Source of the DNA: an uncultured Ruminococcus sp.
GTDB lineage: Bacteria > Bacillota > Clostridia > Oscillospirales > Acutalibacteraceae
Direction of reading: 5' to 3'
DNA length: 10,124 nt
Assembly (NCBI GenBank): GCA_902773035.1
Contig: CACYDB010000090.1
Location: 1 to 10,124, forward strand
Of the stretch, positions 1 to 7,112 are shown in pieces. How positions within the stretch are numbered: the first letter of the stretch is position 1; every line of letters begins with the position of its first letter. The position numbers and the translations under genes are program-made. The notes below the pieces were generated by a model, which was given only the letters and a program-made list of their open reading frames with translations, made no database searches and was not told the DNA's origin.

Positions 1-735
1 AACAACACAGGTCTTGTTGAGATTCCTATGGGAACATCTCTTAGAACCGTTATCGAGGAGATCGGTGGAGGAATTCCTAACGGTAAGAAGTTTAAGGCAG
101 CACAGACAGGTGGTCCTTCAGGCGGATGTATCCCCGCAGAGCACTTCGATGTTGAAATCGATTACGATAACCTTATTGCAATCGGTTCAATGATGGGTTC
201 CGGTGGACTTATCGTTATGGACGAGGACAACTGTATGGTAGACGTTGCCAAGTTCTTCCTCGAGTTCACGGTTGACGAGAGCTGCGGTAAGTGTACTCCC
301 TGCCGTCTCGGTACAAAGAGACTTCTCGAAATGCTCGAGAAAATCACAGATGGCAAGGGCACTCTTGAGATGCTCGACGAGATGGAGGAGCTGTGCTACT
401 TCATCAAGGCTAACTCACTTTGCGGTCTCGGACAGACAGCTCCGAACCCCGTACTCTCAACTCTCCGTTACTTCAGAGACGAGTATATCGCTCACGTTGT
501 AGACAAAAAGTGTCCCGCGGGCGTATGTAAGAACCTTCTCGAGTTCACGATCGACAAGGATAAATGTATCGGCTGCGGCCTTTGCGCCAGAAGGTGTCCG
601 GTCAGCGCTATTTCCGTTACTGATTATATCGCTCCCGGTAAGAAGAAGCCCGCTTATGAGATTGACCACGATAAGTGTATCAAGTGCGGCGCTTGTATGG
701 ACGGCTGTAAGTTCAGCGCAATTTCAAAAGGCTAA
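1..735 (+). CDS. hydB: HydB, NuoF-like diaphorase subunit of electron-bifurcating [FeFe] hydrogenase (5' truncated by window edge)
   Basis: The reading frame is open from base 1, so the N-terminal part (thioredoxin-like 2Fe-2S domain and most of the FMN/NADH-binding domain in this family) lies outside the window. Visible first is the NuoF/SLBB-type stretch around the GGGIPNGKKFKA and GGPSGGCIP motifs. Next comes the cluster-binding ESCGKCTPCRLGT motif (bases 280-318), with a fourth Cys in LCGLGQ about 40 residues later; together these ligate a [4Fe-4S] cluster equivalent to NuoF N3. The C-terminus carries CPAGVC and then a 2x[4Fe-4S] ferredoxin domain: CIGCGLCARRC (565-597) and CIKCGACMDGC (676-708). 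This C-terminal ferredoxin extension separates HydB-type proteins from plain NuoF. In the HydABC complex this cytoplasmic subunit handles NAD(H) and FMN and passes electrons among NADH, ferredoxin and HydA. The gene ends 18 nt before hydA, so the two are surely one operon; hydC would be expected upstream. Alternative: the homologous subunit of a formate-dehydrogenase-linked complex, less likely with hydA adjacent. Confidence 0.93.
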   Translation, partial: NNTGLVEIPMGTSLRTVIEEIGGGIPNGKKFKAAQTGGPSGGCIPAEHFDVEIDYDNLIAIGSMMGSGGLIVMDEDNCMVDVAKFFLEFTVDESCGKCTPCRLGTKRLLEMLEKITDGKGTLEMLDEMEELCYFIKANSLCGLGQTAPNPVLSTLRYFRDEYIAHVVDKKCPAGVCKNLLEFTIDKDKCIGCGLCARRCPVSAISVTDYIAPGKKKPAYEIDHDKCIKCGACMDGCKFSAISKG

Positions 736-738
736 AGA

Positions 739-744
739 AAGGAG
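739..744 (+). promoter_or_regulatory. Shine-Dalgarno site deciding the hydA start (AAGGAG)
   Basis: AAGGAG lies 9 nt before GTG 754 and 15 nt before the in-frame ATG 760. The spacing favours the GTG start, although the two differ by only two residues. Confidence 0.7.
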
Positions 745-753
745 ATATTTATT

Positions 754-2490
754 GTGGAAATGTTAAACATTAAAATCAACGGTAAAGACTACACTGTTGA
801 AAAAAATACTACTATTCTTGAAGCCTGTCATCAGAACGGAATTAAGATTCCGACCTTATGCTATCTGAAAGAAATCAACGAAATCGGCGCGTGCCGTATG
901 TGTCTGTGCGAGGTTAAGGGCGCGAGAAGCTTGGTTGCCGCCTGCGTATATCCCATCGACAGAGAGGGTACCGAGATTTTCACCAATACACCCGAGATCC
1001 GTAAGTACAGAAAGATGAACCTCGAGCTTCTTCTTTCTAATCACGACAAGAAGTGTCTCTCCTGCCCGAGAAACGATAACTGCGAGCTCCAGAAGCTCTG
1101 CCTCGAGTACGGCGTAGACGAGAATAAGTTTGAGGGCGAGATGACAAAGTCCGATAAGGATACTTCAACTCTCCACCTCGTAAGAAATAACGACAAATGT
1201 ATCCTCTGCCGCCGTTGCGTAGCCGCTTGTAATCAGCAGTTCGTAAGCGTTATCGGCGCTAACAACAGAGGTTTTGACTCAGAGATCACATGCGCGTTTG
1301 AGCAGAAGCTCGGCGATGTTTCCTGCGTAAGCTGCGGACAGTGTACAGTAGTTTGCCCGACAGGCGCTCTCGTAGAGCGTGACGATACCGCTAAGGTATT
1401 TGAGGCTATCGCCGATCCGACAAAGCACGTTGTTGTTCATACAGCTCCGTCGATCAGAGCTACTCTCGGCGAGTGCTTCGGTATGCCCATCGGCTCGCTC
1501 GTAACAGGCAAAATGGTCAAGGCGCTCAAGCTCCTCGGCTTTGATAAGGTATTCGACACCAACTTCGGCGCCGACCTTACAATTATGGAAGAGGGAACAG
1601 AGTTTATCCAGCGCGTTAAGAACGGCGGAACTCTCCCGATGATCACTTCCTGCTCACCCGGTTGGGTCAAGTTCTGCGAGCATTACTATCCCGACCTCAT
1701 TCCGCATCTCTCAACATGTAAGTCGCCTCAGCAGATGCAGGGCGCTATGATCAAGTCATACTACGCCGAGAAGGCGGGTATCGACCCGAAGGATATCGTA
1801 GTTGTATCCGTAATGCCCTGCGTAGCCAAGAAGTTTGAGATCACACGTGACGACCAGGGTCACGACGGTATGCAGGATAACGATATTTCTATCTCCACAC
1901 GTGAGCTCGCTAAGATGATCAAGACAGCGGGTATCCAGTTCACAGAGCTTGAGGACGACGAGTTCGATCCGCTGATGGCTATCGGCTCAGGCGCAGGTAC
2001 GATCTTCGGCGCTACAGGCGGCGTTATGGAGGCTGCTCTCCGTACAGTTGCCGACGTTCTCACAGGCGAGGATCTCGGAGATATCGAATATACTGAGGTC
2101 AGAGGCACAGACGACATCAAGGAGGCTACCTACAACGTAGCGGGTATGGAAGTTAAGGTTGCCGTAACATCAGGTCTTAAGAACGCGGCTAAGCTCCTCG
2201 ACGACATTCGCGCGGGCAAGAGCCCCTATCAGTTCATCGAGGTTATGTGCTGTCCCGGCGGCTGTGTAAACGGCGGCGGTCAGCCGATCCAGCCCGGTCA
2301 CGTACGCAACTTTGTTGACCTTAAGGCTAAGAGAGCCGCGGCGCTTTACAGCGACGATAAGGCGCTCAAGTACAGAAAGTCCCACGATAACCCTGAGATC
2401 AAGGCTATCTATGACGACTTCCTCGGTGAGCCCGGTTCACACAAGGCTCACGAGCTTCTCCACACATCATACGTTGAGAGAGAAAAATAA
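754..2490 (+). CDS. hydA: HydA, catalytic subunit of NADH/ferredoxin-dependent [FeFe] hydrogenase
   Basis: This 578-aa protein reversibly reduces protons to H2 at an H-cluster in the cytoplasm. Domains in order: plant-type [2Fe-2S] ferredoxin (C36, C47, C50, C64); His-ligated [4Fe-4S] (H97, C101, C104, C110); two [4Fe-4S] clusters (C149/152/155/159 and C191/194/197/201); then the H-cluster domain with L1 TSCSPGW (298-304), L2 MPCVAKK (354-360) and L3 EVMCCPGGCVNGGGQP (496-511), and a small-subunit-like C-terminus ending in a HELLHTSY motif. Length matches clostridial enzymes such as CpI (574 aa) and lacks the extra C-terminal [2Fe-2S] domain of the longer Thermotoga HydA. With HydB upstream it should be a group A3 bifurcating enzyme that oxidises NADH and reduced ferredoxin together. 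Start choice: the GTG at 754 is 9 nt from the AAGGAG at 739-744; an in-frame ATG at 760 is 15 nt away, so GTG is preferred. Odd points are Ser301 after the L1 Cys and an extra Cys499 in L3. Confidence 0.96.
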   Translation: MEMLNIKINGKDYTVEKNTTILEACHQNGIKIPTLCYLKEINEIGACRMCLCEVKGARSLVAACVYPIDREGTEIFTNTPEIRKYRKMNLELLLSNHDKKCLSCPRNDNCELQKLCLEYGVDENKFEGEMTKSDKDTSTLHLVRNNDKCILCRRCVAACNQQFVSVIGANNRGFDSEITCAFEQKLGDVSCVSCGQCTVVCPTGALVERDDTAKVFEAIADPTKHVVVHTAPSIRATLGECFGMPIGSLVTGKMVKALKLLGFDKVFDTNFGADLTIMEEGTEFIQRVKNGGTLPMITSCSPGWVKFCEHYYPDLIPHLSTCKSPQQMQGAMIKSYYAEKAGIDPKDIVVVSVMPCVAKKFEITRDDQGHDGMQDNDISISTRELAKMIKTAGIQFTELEDDEFDPLMAIGSGAGTIFGATGGVMEAALRTVADVLTGEDLGDIEYTEVRGTDDIKEATYNVAGMEVKVAVTSGLKNAAKLLDDIRAGKSPYQFIEVMCCPGGCVNGGGQPIQPGHVRNFVDLKAKRAAALYSDDKALKYRKSHDNPEIKAIYDDFLGEPGSHKAHELLHTSYVEREK

Positions 2491-2504
2491 TTAATTAAAT
2501 TATA

Positions 2505-2531
2505 AGAGCACCGCTTCGGCGGTGCTCTTTT
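2505..2531 (+). terminator. Rho-independent terminator of the hyd operon
   Basis: A perfect 10-bp stem (AGAGCACCGC, 2505-2514, with GCGGTGCTCT, 2519-2528) closes on a stable C(UUCG)G tetraloop and runs into TTTT (2528-2531). It starts 14 nt after the hydA stop. The same stem lies 9 nt past the stop of the converging minus-strand gene, so it may also end that transcript. On the minus strand the tail after the stem is only A/T-rich rather than a clean T run, so it should be weaker in that direction. Confidence 0.92.
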
Positions 2532-2539
2532 GCGATTAT

Positions 2540-2716
2540 TTACATAAACCTGTTGAGTTCCTCATTATAAACGTAATCTACCGCTTTGAGTCTTTGTTCG
2601 AGATCGGCTTTGTTTACGTTCAAATCCTCGCACAGCTCGTCGAGATTCTTGTAATAATCCCTGAGCTTCGTGTTTATCAGCGATAAAAGTATCATATCGT
2701 CCTTCGGCAGTTCCAT
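2540..2716 (-). CDS. DUF4250 family small protein (58 aa)
   Basis: Read on the minus strand this is a complete 58-codon gene: start CAT at 2714-2716, stop TTA at 2540-2542. The protein begins MELPKDDMILLSLINTKLRD and ends in YNEELNRFM. The LPKD-x-LLS-x-IN-x-KLRD start, the central LCEDLNV-type segment and the YxYNEExNxF-like end are what I recognise from the DUF4250 family of clostridial proteins of about 55-60 aa. It looks soluble and helical, with no signal peptide, membrane segment or cysteine pair. The only cysteine is C29. An AGGTGA Shine-Dalgarno (complement of 2722-2727) lies about 5 nt before the start, and a plausible sigma-A promoter sits just upstream. The function of the family is unknown to me; an LLS...INxKLRD...L pattern could form a small helical DNA- or protein-binding fold, but that is a guess. 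The gene converges on hydA and diverges from yfmF. Confidence 0.85.
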   Translation of the reverse strand: MELPKDDMILLSLINTKLRDYYKNLDELCEDLNVNKADLEQRLKAVDYVYNEELNRFM

Positions 2717-2733
2717 CGTATCACCTCGTTAAA

Positions 2734-2762
2734 ATATTATCAAAAATCACAAAATTTGTAAA
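2734..2762 (-). promoter_or_regulatory. Probable sigma-A promoter for the DUF4250 gene
   Basis: On the minus strand TTTACA (-35, complement of 2757-2762) and TAATAT (-10, complement of 2734-2739) are 17 nt apart. The -35 matches consensus in 5 of 6 bases, the -10 in 4 of 6. The predicted transcript would begin near 2727, giving a very short leader with the Shine-Dalgarno at its 5' end. Confidence 0.45.
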
Positions 2763-2768
2763 TAGCTA

Positions 2769-2797
2769 TTCAAAAACTCTCTGAGTTGTGGTATACT
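2769..2797 (+). promoter_or_regulatory. Probable sigma-A promoter for yfmF-yfmH-lgt-folD
   Basis: TATACT (2792-2797) is preceded by TGG, forming an extended -10 (TGnTATACT), with a weak -35 TTCAAA (2769-2774) at 17 nt. The start of transcription would be near 2804, about 35 nt before the yfmF ATG. A second box, TATAAT at 2806-2811, is a perfect -10 but has only a poor -35 candidate at 14-nt spacing, so I rank it lower. Confidence 0.6.
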
Positions 2798-2838
2798 ATA
2801 TTTCGTATAATTAAAATGGAGTAACAGGAGTTGAAATT

Positions 2839-4116
2839 ATGAGTATTGTTCAGCGTGAAGTATGCGACTCTGTTATGCTCGGCACCGTGCGTGACAGCCG
2901 CTTCAAGACTACGCGCCTTTCTGTTAATATTCTTTTACCAATGTCCGAGGATACTGCCGCGGTCAACGCGCTGCTCTGTAACGTGCTGGTGCGTTCCTGC
3001 AAAAAGTATCCCGATTTTACAACGCTTTCGCGTAAGCTCGGCTCGCTTTACGGGGCGGAGCTCAATGGCTCGATTTCCAAGATGGGCGATATGCACTGTC
3101 TGAGCATTTCAGTCGGAGGTCTCGACGACCGCTACGCCATTGACGGCGAGAGCATAAGCGCGGAGCTTACACGCCTTTTGTGCGAGGTTATCTTCAATCC
3201 CAAGGTTGAGAACGAGAGCTTCTTTGAGGAGGATGTCGAGCAGGAAAAGCGTCAGCTTTTCGATATGATTGACGCCGAGTTCAACGACAAGCGTATGTAC
3301 GCGGGCAGACGTCTGATTGAGATTATGTGCGAAAATGAGCTCTACGGCATCAACAAAATCGGCACAAAGGAGCAGATTTCAGCACTCGACGGCAGGGATA
3401 TCTACAAGGCGTGGCAGAATATGCTTCTGACCGCTTATTTTGACTTCACTTATGTGGGCGAGAGCGATTCGGAGCAGATATATAATGTATTACAAAATTC
3501 CTTTAAAGAAATAAAGAGAAATCCCGTCGAGCTTTCCACAGACGTTGTCTACTCTGTGTTCAGCAAAAACGAGGTCGTTGAGGAGATGGACGTCGCTCAG
3601 TCAAAGCTTGAAATGGGCTTCCGCACAGCCTGCGCCGAGCCTGAGCCCGAGACTATGGCGACTCGCCTGATGTGCACGATTCTCGGCGGCACGGCTTCCT
3701 CAAAGCTGTTCAATAATGTCCGCGAGAAAAAGAGTCTCTGCTACTACTGTATGAGCCGATTCGCAAGACTGAAGGGCATTATGATTGTAGAATCGGGCGT
3801 TGAGACTCAGAACATCGAAGCCGCTAAAGAGGCGATTCTCGCTGAGATCGAGGATATGAAAAACGGCAACATCTCCGATTTTGAGATCGAAGCCGCTAAG
3901 CTCGCCGCGGTAAACAGCTTCTACGCCGTTATGGACACCGTCGGCGGAATATGCCTGTGGTACAGCTCACAGCTTATGGACGCGACTGTTGACTCTCCCG
4001 ATGAGGCTGCTCGCAAGATTAACGCCGTTACCAAGGAAGATATCGTCGCCGCGGCTAAGAAGCTCGAGCTCGACACTGTCTATATTTTAAAGTCAAAGGG
4101 TGGGGAAGATGAATAA
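2839..4116 (+). CDS. yfmF: YfmF-type M16 peptidase homologue, catalytically inactive subunit
   Basis: The 425-aa protein has the M16 (pitrilysin/insulinase) fold signature without its zinc site. At the place where active members carry HxxEH (about residues 45-60) there is LLCNVLVRSCKKYPD, with no His. The family-typical LGSLYGAEL (67-75) follows. The C-terminal half has the glycine-rich ILGGTASSKLFNNVREKKSL segment (281-300) and CYY, the substrate-binding part usual in the inactive partner of M16 heterodimers. Length fits the family (about 425 aa). The next gene, overlapping by 8 nt, is the zinc-containing partner, so the two probably form a heterodimer like other active/inactive M16 pairs. 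Databases label this pair as EF-P 5-aminopentanol modification-associated proteins; the Bacillus subtilis genes are also written ymfF/ymfH. The molecular role is not established. The start is supported by CAGGAG (2825-2830) 8 nt before ATG. No signal peptide is visible. Confidence 0.88.
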   Translation: MSIVQREVCDSVMLGTVRDSRFKTTRLSVNILLPMSEDTAAVNALLCNVLVRSCKKYPDFTTLSRKLGSLYGAELNGSISKMGDMHCLSISVGGLDDRYAIDGESISAELTRLLCEVIFNPKVENESFFEEDVEQEKRQLFDMIDAEFNDKRMYAGRRLIEIMCENELYGINKIGTKEQISALDGRDIYKAWQNMLLTAYFDFTYVGESDSEQIYNVLQNSFKEIKRNPVELSTDVVYSVFSKNEVVEEMDVAQSKLEMGFRTACAEPEPETMATRLMCTILGGTASSKLFNNVREKKSLCYYCMSRFARLKGIMIVESGVETQNIEAAKEAILAEIEDMKNGNISDFEIEAAKLAAVNSFYAVMDTVGGICLWYSSQLMDATVDSPDEAARKINAVTKEDIVAAAKKLELDTVYILKSKGGEDE

Positions 4117-5380
4117 TATCACAGAAGTAAAATCCGCCCGTACAGGCGATAAATACTATAAAATCGAGCACAGCTCGGGGCTTACGATCTACCTTTATCC
4201 CAAGCCCGACTACAACTCCAAGTACGCGATTTTCGGAACACGCTACGGCAGCGTCAACAACGCTTTTTCCCTTGACGGAGGCGAGGTCAGACGCGTGCCC
4301 GACGGTATAGCTCACTATCTCGAGCATAAGATGTTCGAGTGCGAGGACGGCGACGCCTTTGTAAAGTACGCTAAGACAGGCGCTAACGCCAACGCTTATA
4401 CAAGCTTTGACAAGACCTGCTATCTTTTCAGCTGTACTGATAATTTCGACGAGAGCTTCAAGATACTGCTCGACTTTGTCCAACGTCCGTATTTCACGGA
4501 GCAGACTGTAGCCAAGGAGCAGGGCATTATCGGTCAGGAAATCCGTATGTACGACGACTCTGCCGAGTGGCGAGTTATGTTCAATATGCTCGAGAATATG
4601 TACCATACTCACCCCGTCCAGCTTGACATCGCGGGCACGGTTGAGTCGATCGCGAAGATAACTCCCGAGCTGCTCTACGACTGCTACTATACCTTCTATA
4701 ATCTCAACAATATGGTTTTAGCGGTCGCGGGAGATTTAAGCGTTGACGATATTTTAAAGACTGCCGACGAGATGCTCAAGCCCTGCGAGAAGCACAGCAT
4801 CGAGAGCTTCTTTGAGGACGAGCCGTATGAGATCGTCAGCGATTATGTAGAGCAGAAATTTCCTGTATCCGTACCGCTGTTCAACCTCGGCTTCAAGGAA
4901 AAGGCTCATAAGGTAAGCCAGAAGGAGCTCGCGGAAATCGAAATCATAATCAGTATTCTTTCCTCGCCGTCATCCGAGCTTTACAAGATGCTCGACGACG
5001 CTCAGCTCATCAACCAGAGCTTTGACTGTGAATACTTCAACGGTCCGGGCTACAACGCGTTTTTGTTCAGCGGTGAGTCACGCGCTCCGAAGCAGGCGGC
5101 TGAGATGATCAAGAAATATATCAATAGTATAAAGGAAAACGGAATTGCTCCCGAGGACTTTGAAATCGCTCGCAGAGAGGTTTACGGCGACGCTGTTTCG
5201 GGACTTAACTCGGTTGACAATATCGCCAACACAATGGCGGACTTCCACTTCAACAACCTCGATATCTTCGGGATAATCGACGATATCGCCGCTACTACCG
5301 CCGAGGATGTCAGTCGCAGACTGAGCGGTATTCTCGATACGGACAACTCGACTCTCTCGGTCGTAACATCAGAGGAATAA
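4109..5380 (+). CDS. yfmH: YfmH-type M16 zinc metallopeptidase, putative active partner of YfmF
   Basis: This 423-aa protein carries the inverted zinc motif HYLEH (H69, E72, H73), followed about 70 residues on by E137 and E144 in KEQGIIGQEIRMY. By comparison with pitrilysin/insulysin, E144 is the likely third zinc ligand and E72 the catalytic base. The segment NANAYTSFDKTCY (93-105) is typical of M16 substrate-cleft strands. Length fits the YfmH family. The ATG at 4109 overlaps the yfmF end (ATGAATAA), a common arrangement for translational coupling. A GTG at 4100 is in frame but would lie inside the GGTGGGG stretch that probably acts as the ribosome binding site, so I chose ATG. Probable role: cytoplasmic peptidase acting with YfmF. 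Its substrate is unknown. Sequence relatives include peptide-processing M16 pairs such as AlbE/AlbF of the subtilosin locus, but no peptide precursor or radical-SAM gene is present here. Confidence 0.9.
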   Translation: MNNITEVKSARTGDKYYKIEHSSGLTIYLYPKPDYNSKYAIFGTRYGSVNNAFSLDGGEVRRVPDGIAHYLEHKMFECEDGDAFVKYAKTGANANAYTSFDKTCYLFSCTDNFDESFKILLDFVQRPYFTEQTVAKEQGIIGQEIRMYDDSAEWRVMFNMLENMYHTHPVQLDIAGTVESIAKITPELLYDCYYTFYNLNNMVLAVAGDLSVDDILKTADEMLKPCEKHSIESFFEDEPYEIVSDYVEQKFPVSVPLFNLGFKEKAHKVSQKELAEIEIIISILSSPSSELYKMLDDAQLINQSFDCEYFNGPGYNAFLFSGESRAPKQAAEMIKKYINSIKENGIAPEDFEIARREVYGDAVSGLNSVDNIANTMADFHFNNLDIFGIIDDIAATTAEDVSRRLSGILDTDNSTLSVVTSEE

Positions 5381-5383
5381 GCT

Positions 5384-6244
5384 ATGTATAATGTATCTTT
5401 TCCGGCGATGGGGCTTGAATTTAAAATCGATCCTATTGCCTTTTCAATCGGCGGCTTTGAGATCCGCTGGTACGGAATCATAATCGCGACGGGACTTTTG
5501 CTTGCGTTGGTTTACGCGAGGTTTTCCTGCGAACGCTTTCAGGTTGAGTGGAAAAAGCTCATCGACTGCGTGCTTGTAGGCTTGGTCACGGGTATAATCG
5601 GCGCGAGACTTTTCTTCGTGCTGTTCAAGCTCGATTACTATCTCGCTCACCCCGCGGAGATAATAATGACGCGTAACGGAGGACTCGCGATATATGGCGG
5701 TATAATCGGCGCCTTTTTGGGCGGATGTATCACCGCAAAGATAATCAAAATCAAAATTATGCCTGTGCTCGACGTAGCGGTGCTCGGCTTTTTGATAGGT
5801 CAGGGACTCGGCAGATGGGGCAACTTCTTCAATCAGGAGGCGTTCGGCACCGTGACCGATCTGCCGTGGGGAATGATGAGCGAGAATACAAATATGCAAA
5901 CCGTTCACCCGTGCTTTTTATATGAGTCGCTGTGGTGCTTGCTGGGCTTTGTGCTGCTTCATTTTCTCTCCAAAAAGTTCCAGAAATACCCCGGGCAAGT
6001 GCTCTACGCCTATATGGTTTGGTACGGCTTCGAGCGAATGATAGTCGAGGGCTTGCGTACCGACAGTCTGTATCTGCCGTTTTCGCTGTTCGGACTTGAT
6101 TTAAGGATCTCACAGATTATTTCCGCGGTAATATTGATCGCGGGCATAGTTCTGCTTATAGTTAACAGACACAAGGAGGACGATTTTTATGACAATTATA
6201 GACGGAAAAAAAGTAAGCGCTTCGGTAAAAGAGCAGGTAGCTGA
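5384..6244 (+). CDS. lgt: Lgt, prolipoprotein diacylglyceryl transferase
   Basis: Lgt is an integral membrane enzyme that moves the diacylglyceryl group of phosphatidylglycerol to the lipobox cysteine of prolipoproteins, the first step of lipoprotein maturation. The 286-aa protein has several hydrophobic segments (roughly 28-47, 59-80, 100-120, 128-142, 178-196, 243-261). Lgt signatures are visible: RWYG (28-31), LAIYGGIIG (101-109, Tyr at the position of E. coli His103), the hallmark GRWGNFFNQEAFG (143-155, R144 matching the essential E. coli R143), HPCFLYES (175-182) and ERMIVEGLRTDSLYL (217-231). The start is 3 nt after the yfmH stop, with GAGGAA (5372-5377) as ribosome binding site. Odd: the last 18 codons, a basic tail YDNYRRKKSKRFGKRAGS, overlap the start of folD by 56 nt in another frame and contain no catalytic motif. 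Confidence 0.96.
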   Translation: MYNVSFPAMGLEFKIDPIAFSIGGFEIRWYGIIIATGLLLALVYARFSCERFQVEWKKLIDCVLVGLVTGIIGARLFFVLFKLDYYLAHPAEIIMTRNGGLAIYGGIIGAFLGGCITAKIIKIKIMPVLDVAVLGFLIGQGLGRWGNFFNQEAFGTVTDLPWGMMSENTNMQTVHPCFLYESLWCLLGFVLLHFLSKKFQKYPGQVLYAYMVWYGFERMIVEGLRTDSLYLPFSLFGLDLRISQIISAVILIAGIVLLIVNRHKEDDFYDNYRRKKSKRFGKRAGS

Positions 6245-7034
6245 GGAAACCAAAAAGCTCAAGGAGCAGGGAATAGTACCGGGACTCGCGGTCATTCTTG
6301 TCGGCGACGATCCCGCTTCCAGAGTGTATGTCAATAATAAAAAGAAGGCGTGCGAGTTAGTCGGCTTCAAGTCAGAGGAATACGCGCTTCCCGCGACAAC
6401 AACTCAGGAGGAGCTGTTAAGTCTTGTTCGGGATCTCAACGAGCGCAAGGATATCAACGGTATTCTCTGTCAGCTTCCGCTTCCCAAGGGACTTGACGAG
6501 AACGCCGTTATCGAGGCGATCAGTCCTATGAAGGACGTTGATGCGTTCCATAAGCAGAACGTCGGCAGAATAATGCTCGGCGACTATGATTTTCTGCCCT
6601 GCACACCCGCGGGCATAATGGAAATGCTCCACGCCTACGGAATAAGCGTTGAGGGCAAGAGGTGCGTCGTAATCGGCAGAAGCAACATTGTCGGCAAGCC
6701 CATGGCGATGCTCCTGCTTCACGAAAACGGCACCGTAACGATCTGTCACAGCCGTACAAAGAATCTCGCTGAGATCACGAGAGAGGCTGAGATACTCGTA
6801 GCCGCCGTAGGCCGCGCGAAGTTCGTGACGGCTGATATGGTCGGCGACGGCGCTGTAGTGATCGACGTAGGTATGAACCGTGACGAGAACGGCAAGCTCT
6901 GCGGCGACGTTGACTTCGAGAACGTCAAGGATAAGTGCTCGTACATAACACCCGTTCCCGGCGGAGTAGGACCTATGACGATCGCCACGCTGATGAAAAA
7001 TACTCTCAAGGCGGCAAAGCTTCAGAATTTTTAG
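6189..7034 (+). CDS. folD: FolD, methylenetetrahydrofolate dehydrogenase / methenyltetrahydrofolate cyclohydrolase
   Basis: FolD is the cytoplasmic bifunctional enzyme that interconverts 5,10-methylene-, 5,10-methenyl- and 10-formyl-tetrahydrofolate with NADP(H). The 281-aa protein has the usual length. Visible: the catalytic Y47-x3-K51 in SRVYVNNKKKAC, QLPLP (95-99), the folate-site KDVDAFH (115-121; many homologues have VDG, here VDA), the dinucleotide-binding GRSNIVGKP (163-171) and the C-terminal signature PVPGGVGPMTIATLM (255-269). The start at 6189 is firm: AAGGAGGA (6173-6180) lies 8 nt upstream and MTIIDGKKVS is a typical FolD N-terminus. The gene therefore begins 56 nt inside lgt. 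It ends the yfmF-yfmH-lgt-folD operon; I see no intrinsic terminator directly after its TAG, and the next hairpins have no U tract. Confidence 0.97.
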   Translation: MTIIDGKKVSASVKEQVAEETKKLKEQGIVPGLAVILVGDDPASRVYVNNKKKACELVGFKSEEYALPATTTQEELLSLVRDLNERKDINGILCQLPLPKGLDENAVIEAISPMKDVDAFHKQNVGRIMLGDYDFLPCTPAGIMEMLHAYGISVEGKRCVVIGRSNIVGKPMAMLLLHENGTVTICHSRTKNLAEITREAEILVAAVGRAKFVTADMVGDGAVVIDVGMNRDENGKLCGDVDFENVKDKCSYITPVPGGVGPMTIATLMKNTLKAAKLQNF

Positions 7035-7112
7035 TTCGCGCAGATAGGTAAGAAAAAGCATAAAAGTTTATTGCCCGACGGTGTTTATGATATATAGGTG
7101 CCATTGGGCTAT

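Noticed and set aside
4100..4108. Upstream GTG start for yfmH
   Set aside because: It lies within the G-rich stretch likely to be the ribosome binding site, and the ATG at 4109 gives the usual coupled overlap with yfmF.
4055..4612. 185-codon open frame on the minus strand across the yfmF/yfmH junction
   Set aside because: It is antisense to the HYLEH-containing part of yfmH, has no recognisable domain, and results from the biased codon use of the real gene.
5444..5908. 154-codon minus-strand open frame opposite lgt
   Set aside because: Antisense to the essential Lgt core; composition is that of a shadow frame.
6417..7061. 214-codon minus-strand open frame opposite folD
   Set aside because: Fully antisense to conserved FolD motifs; no Shine-Dalgarno or family resemblance.
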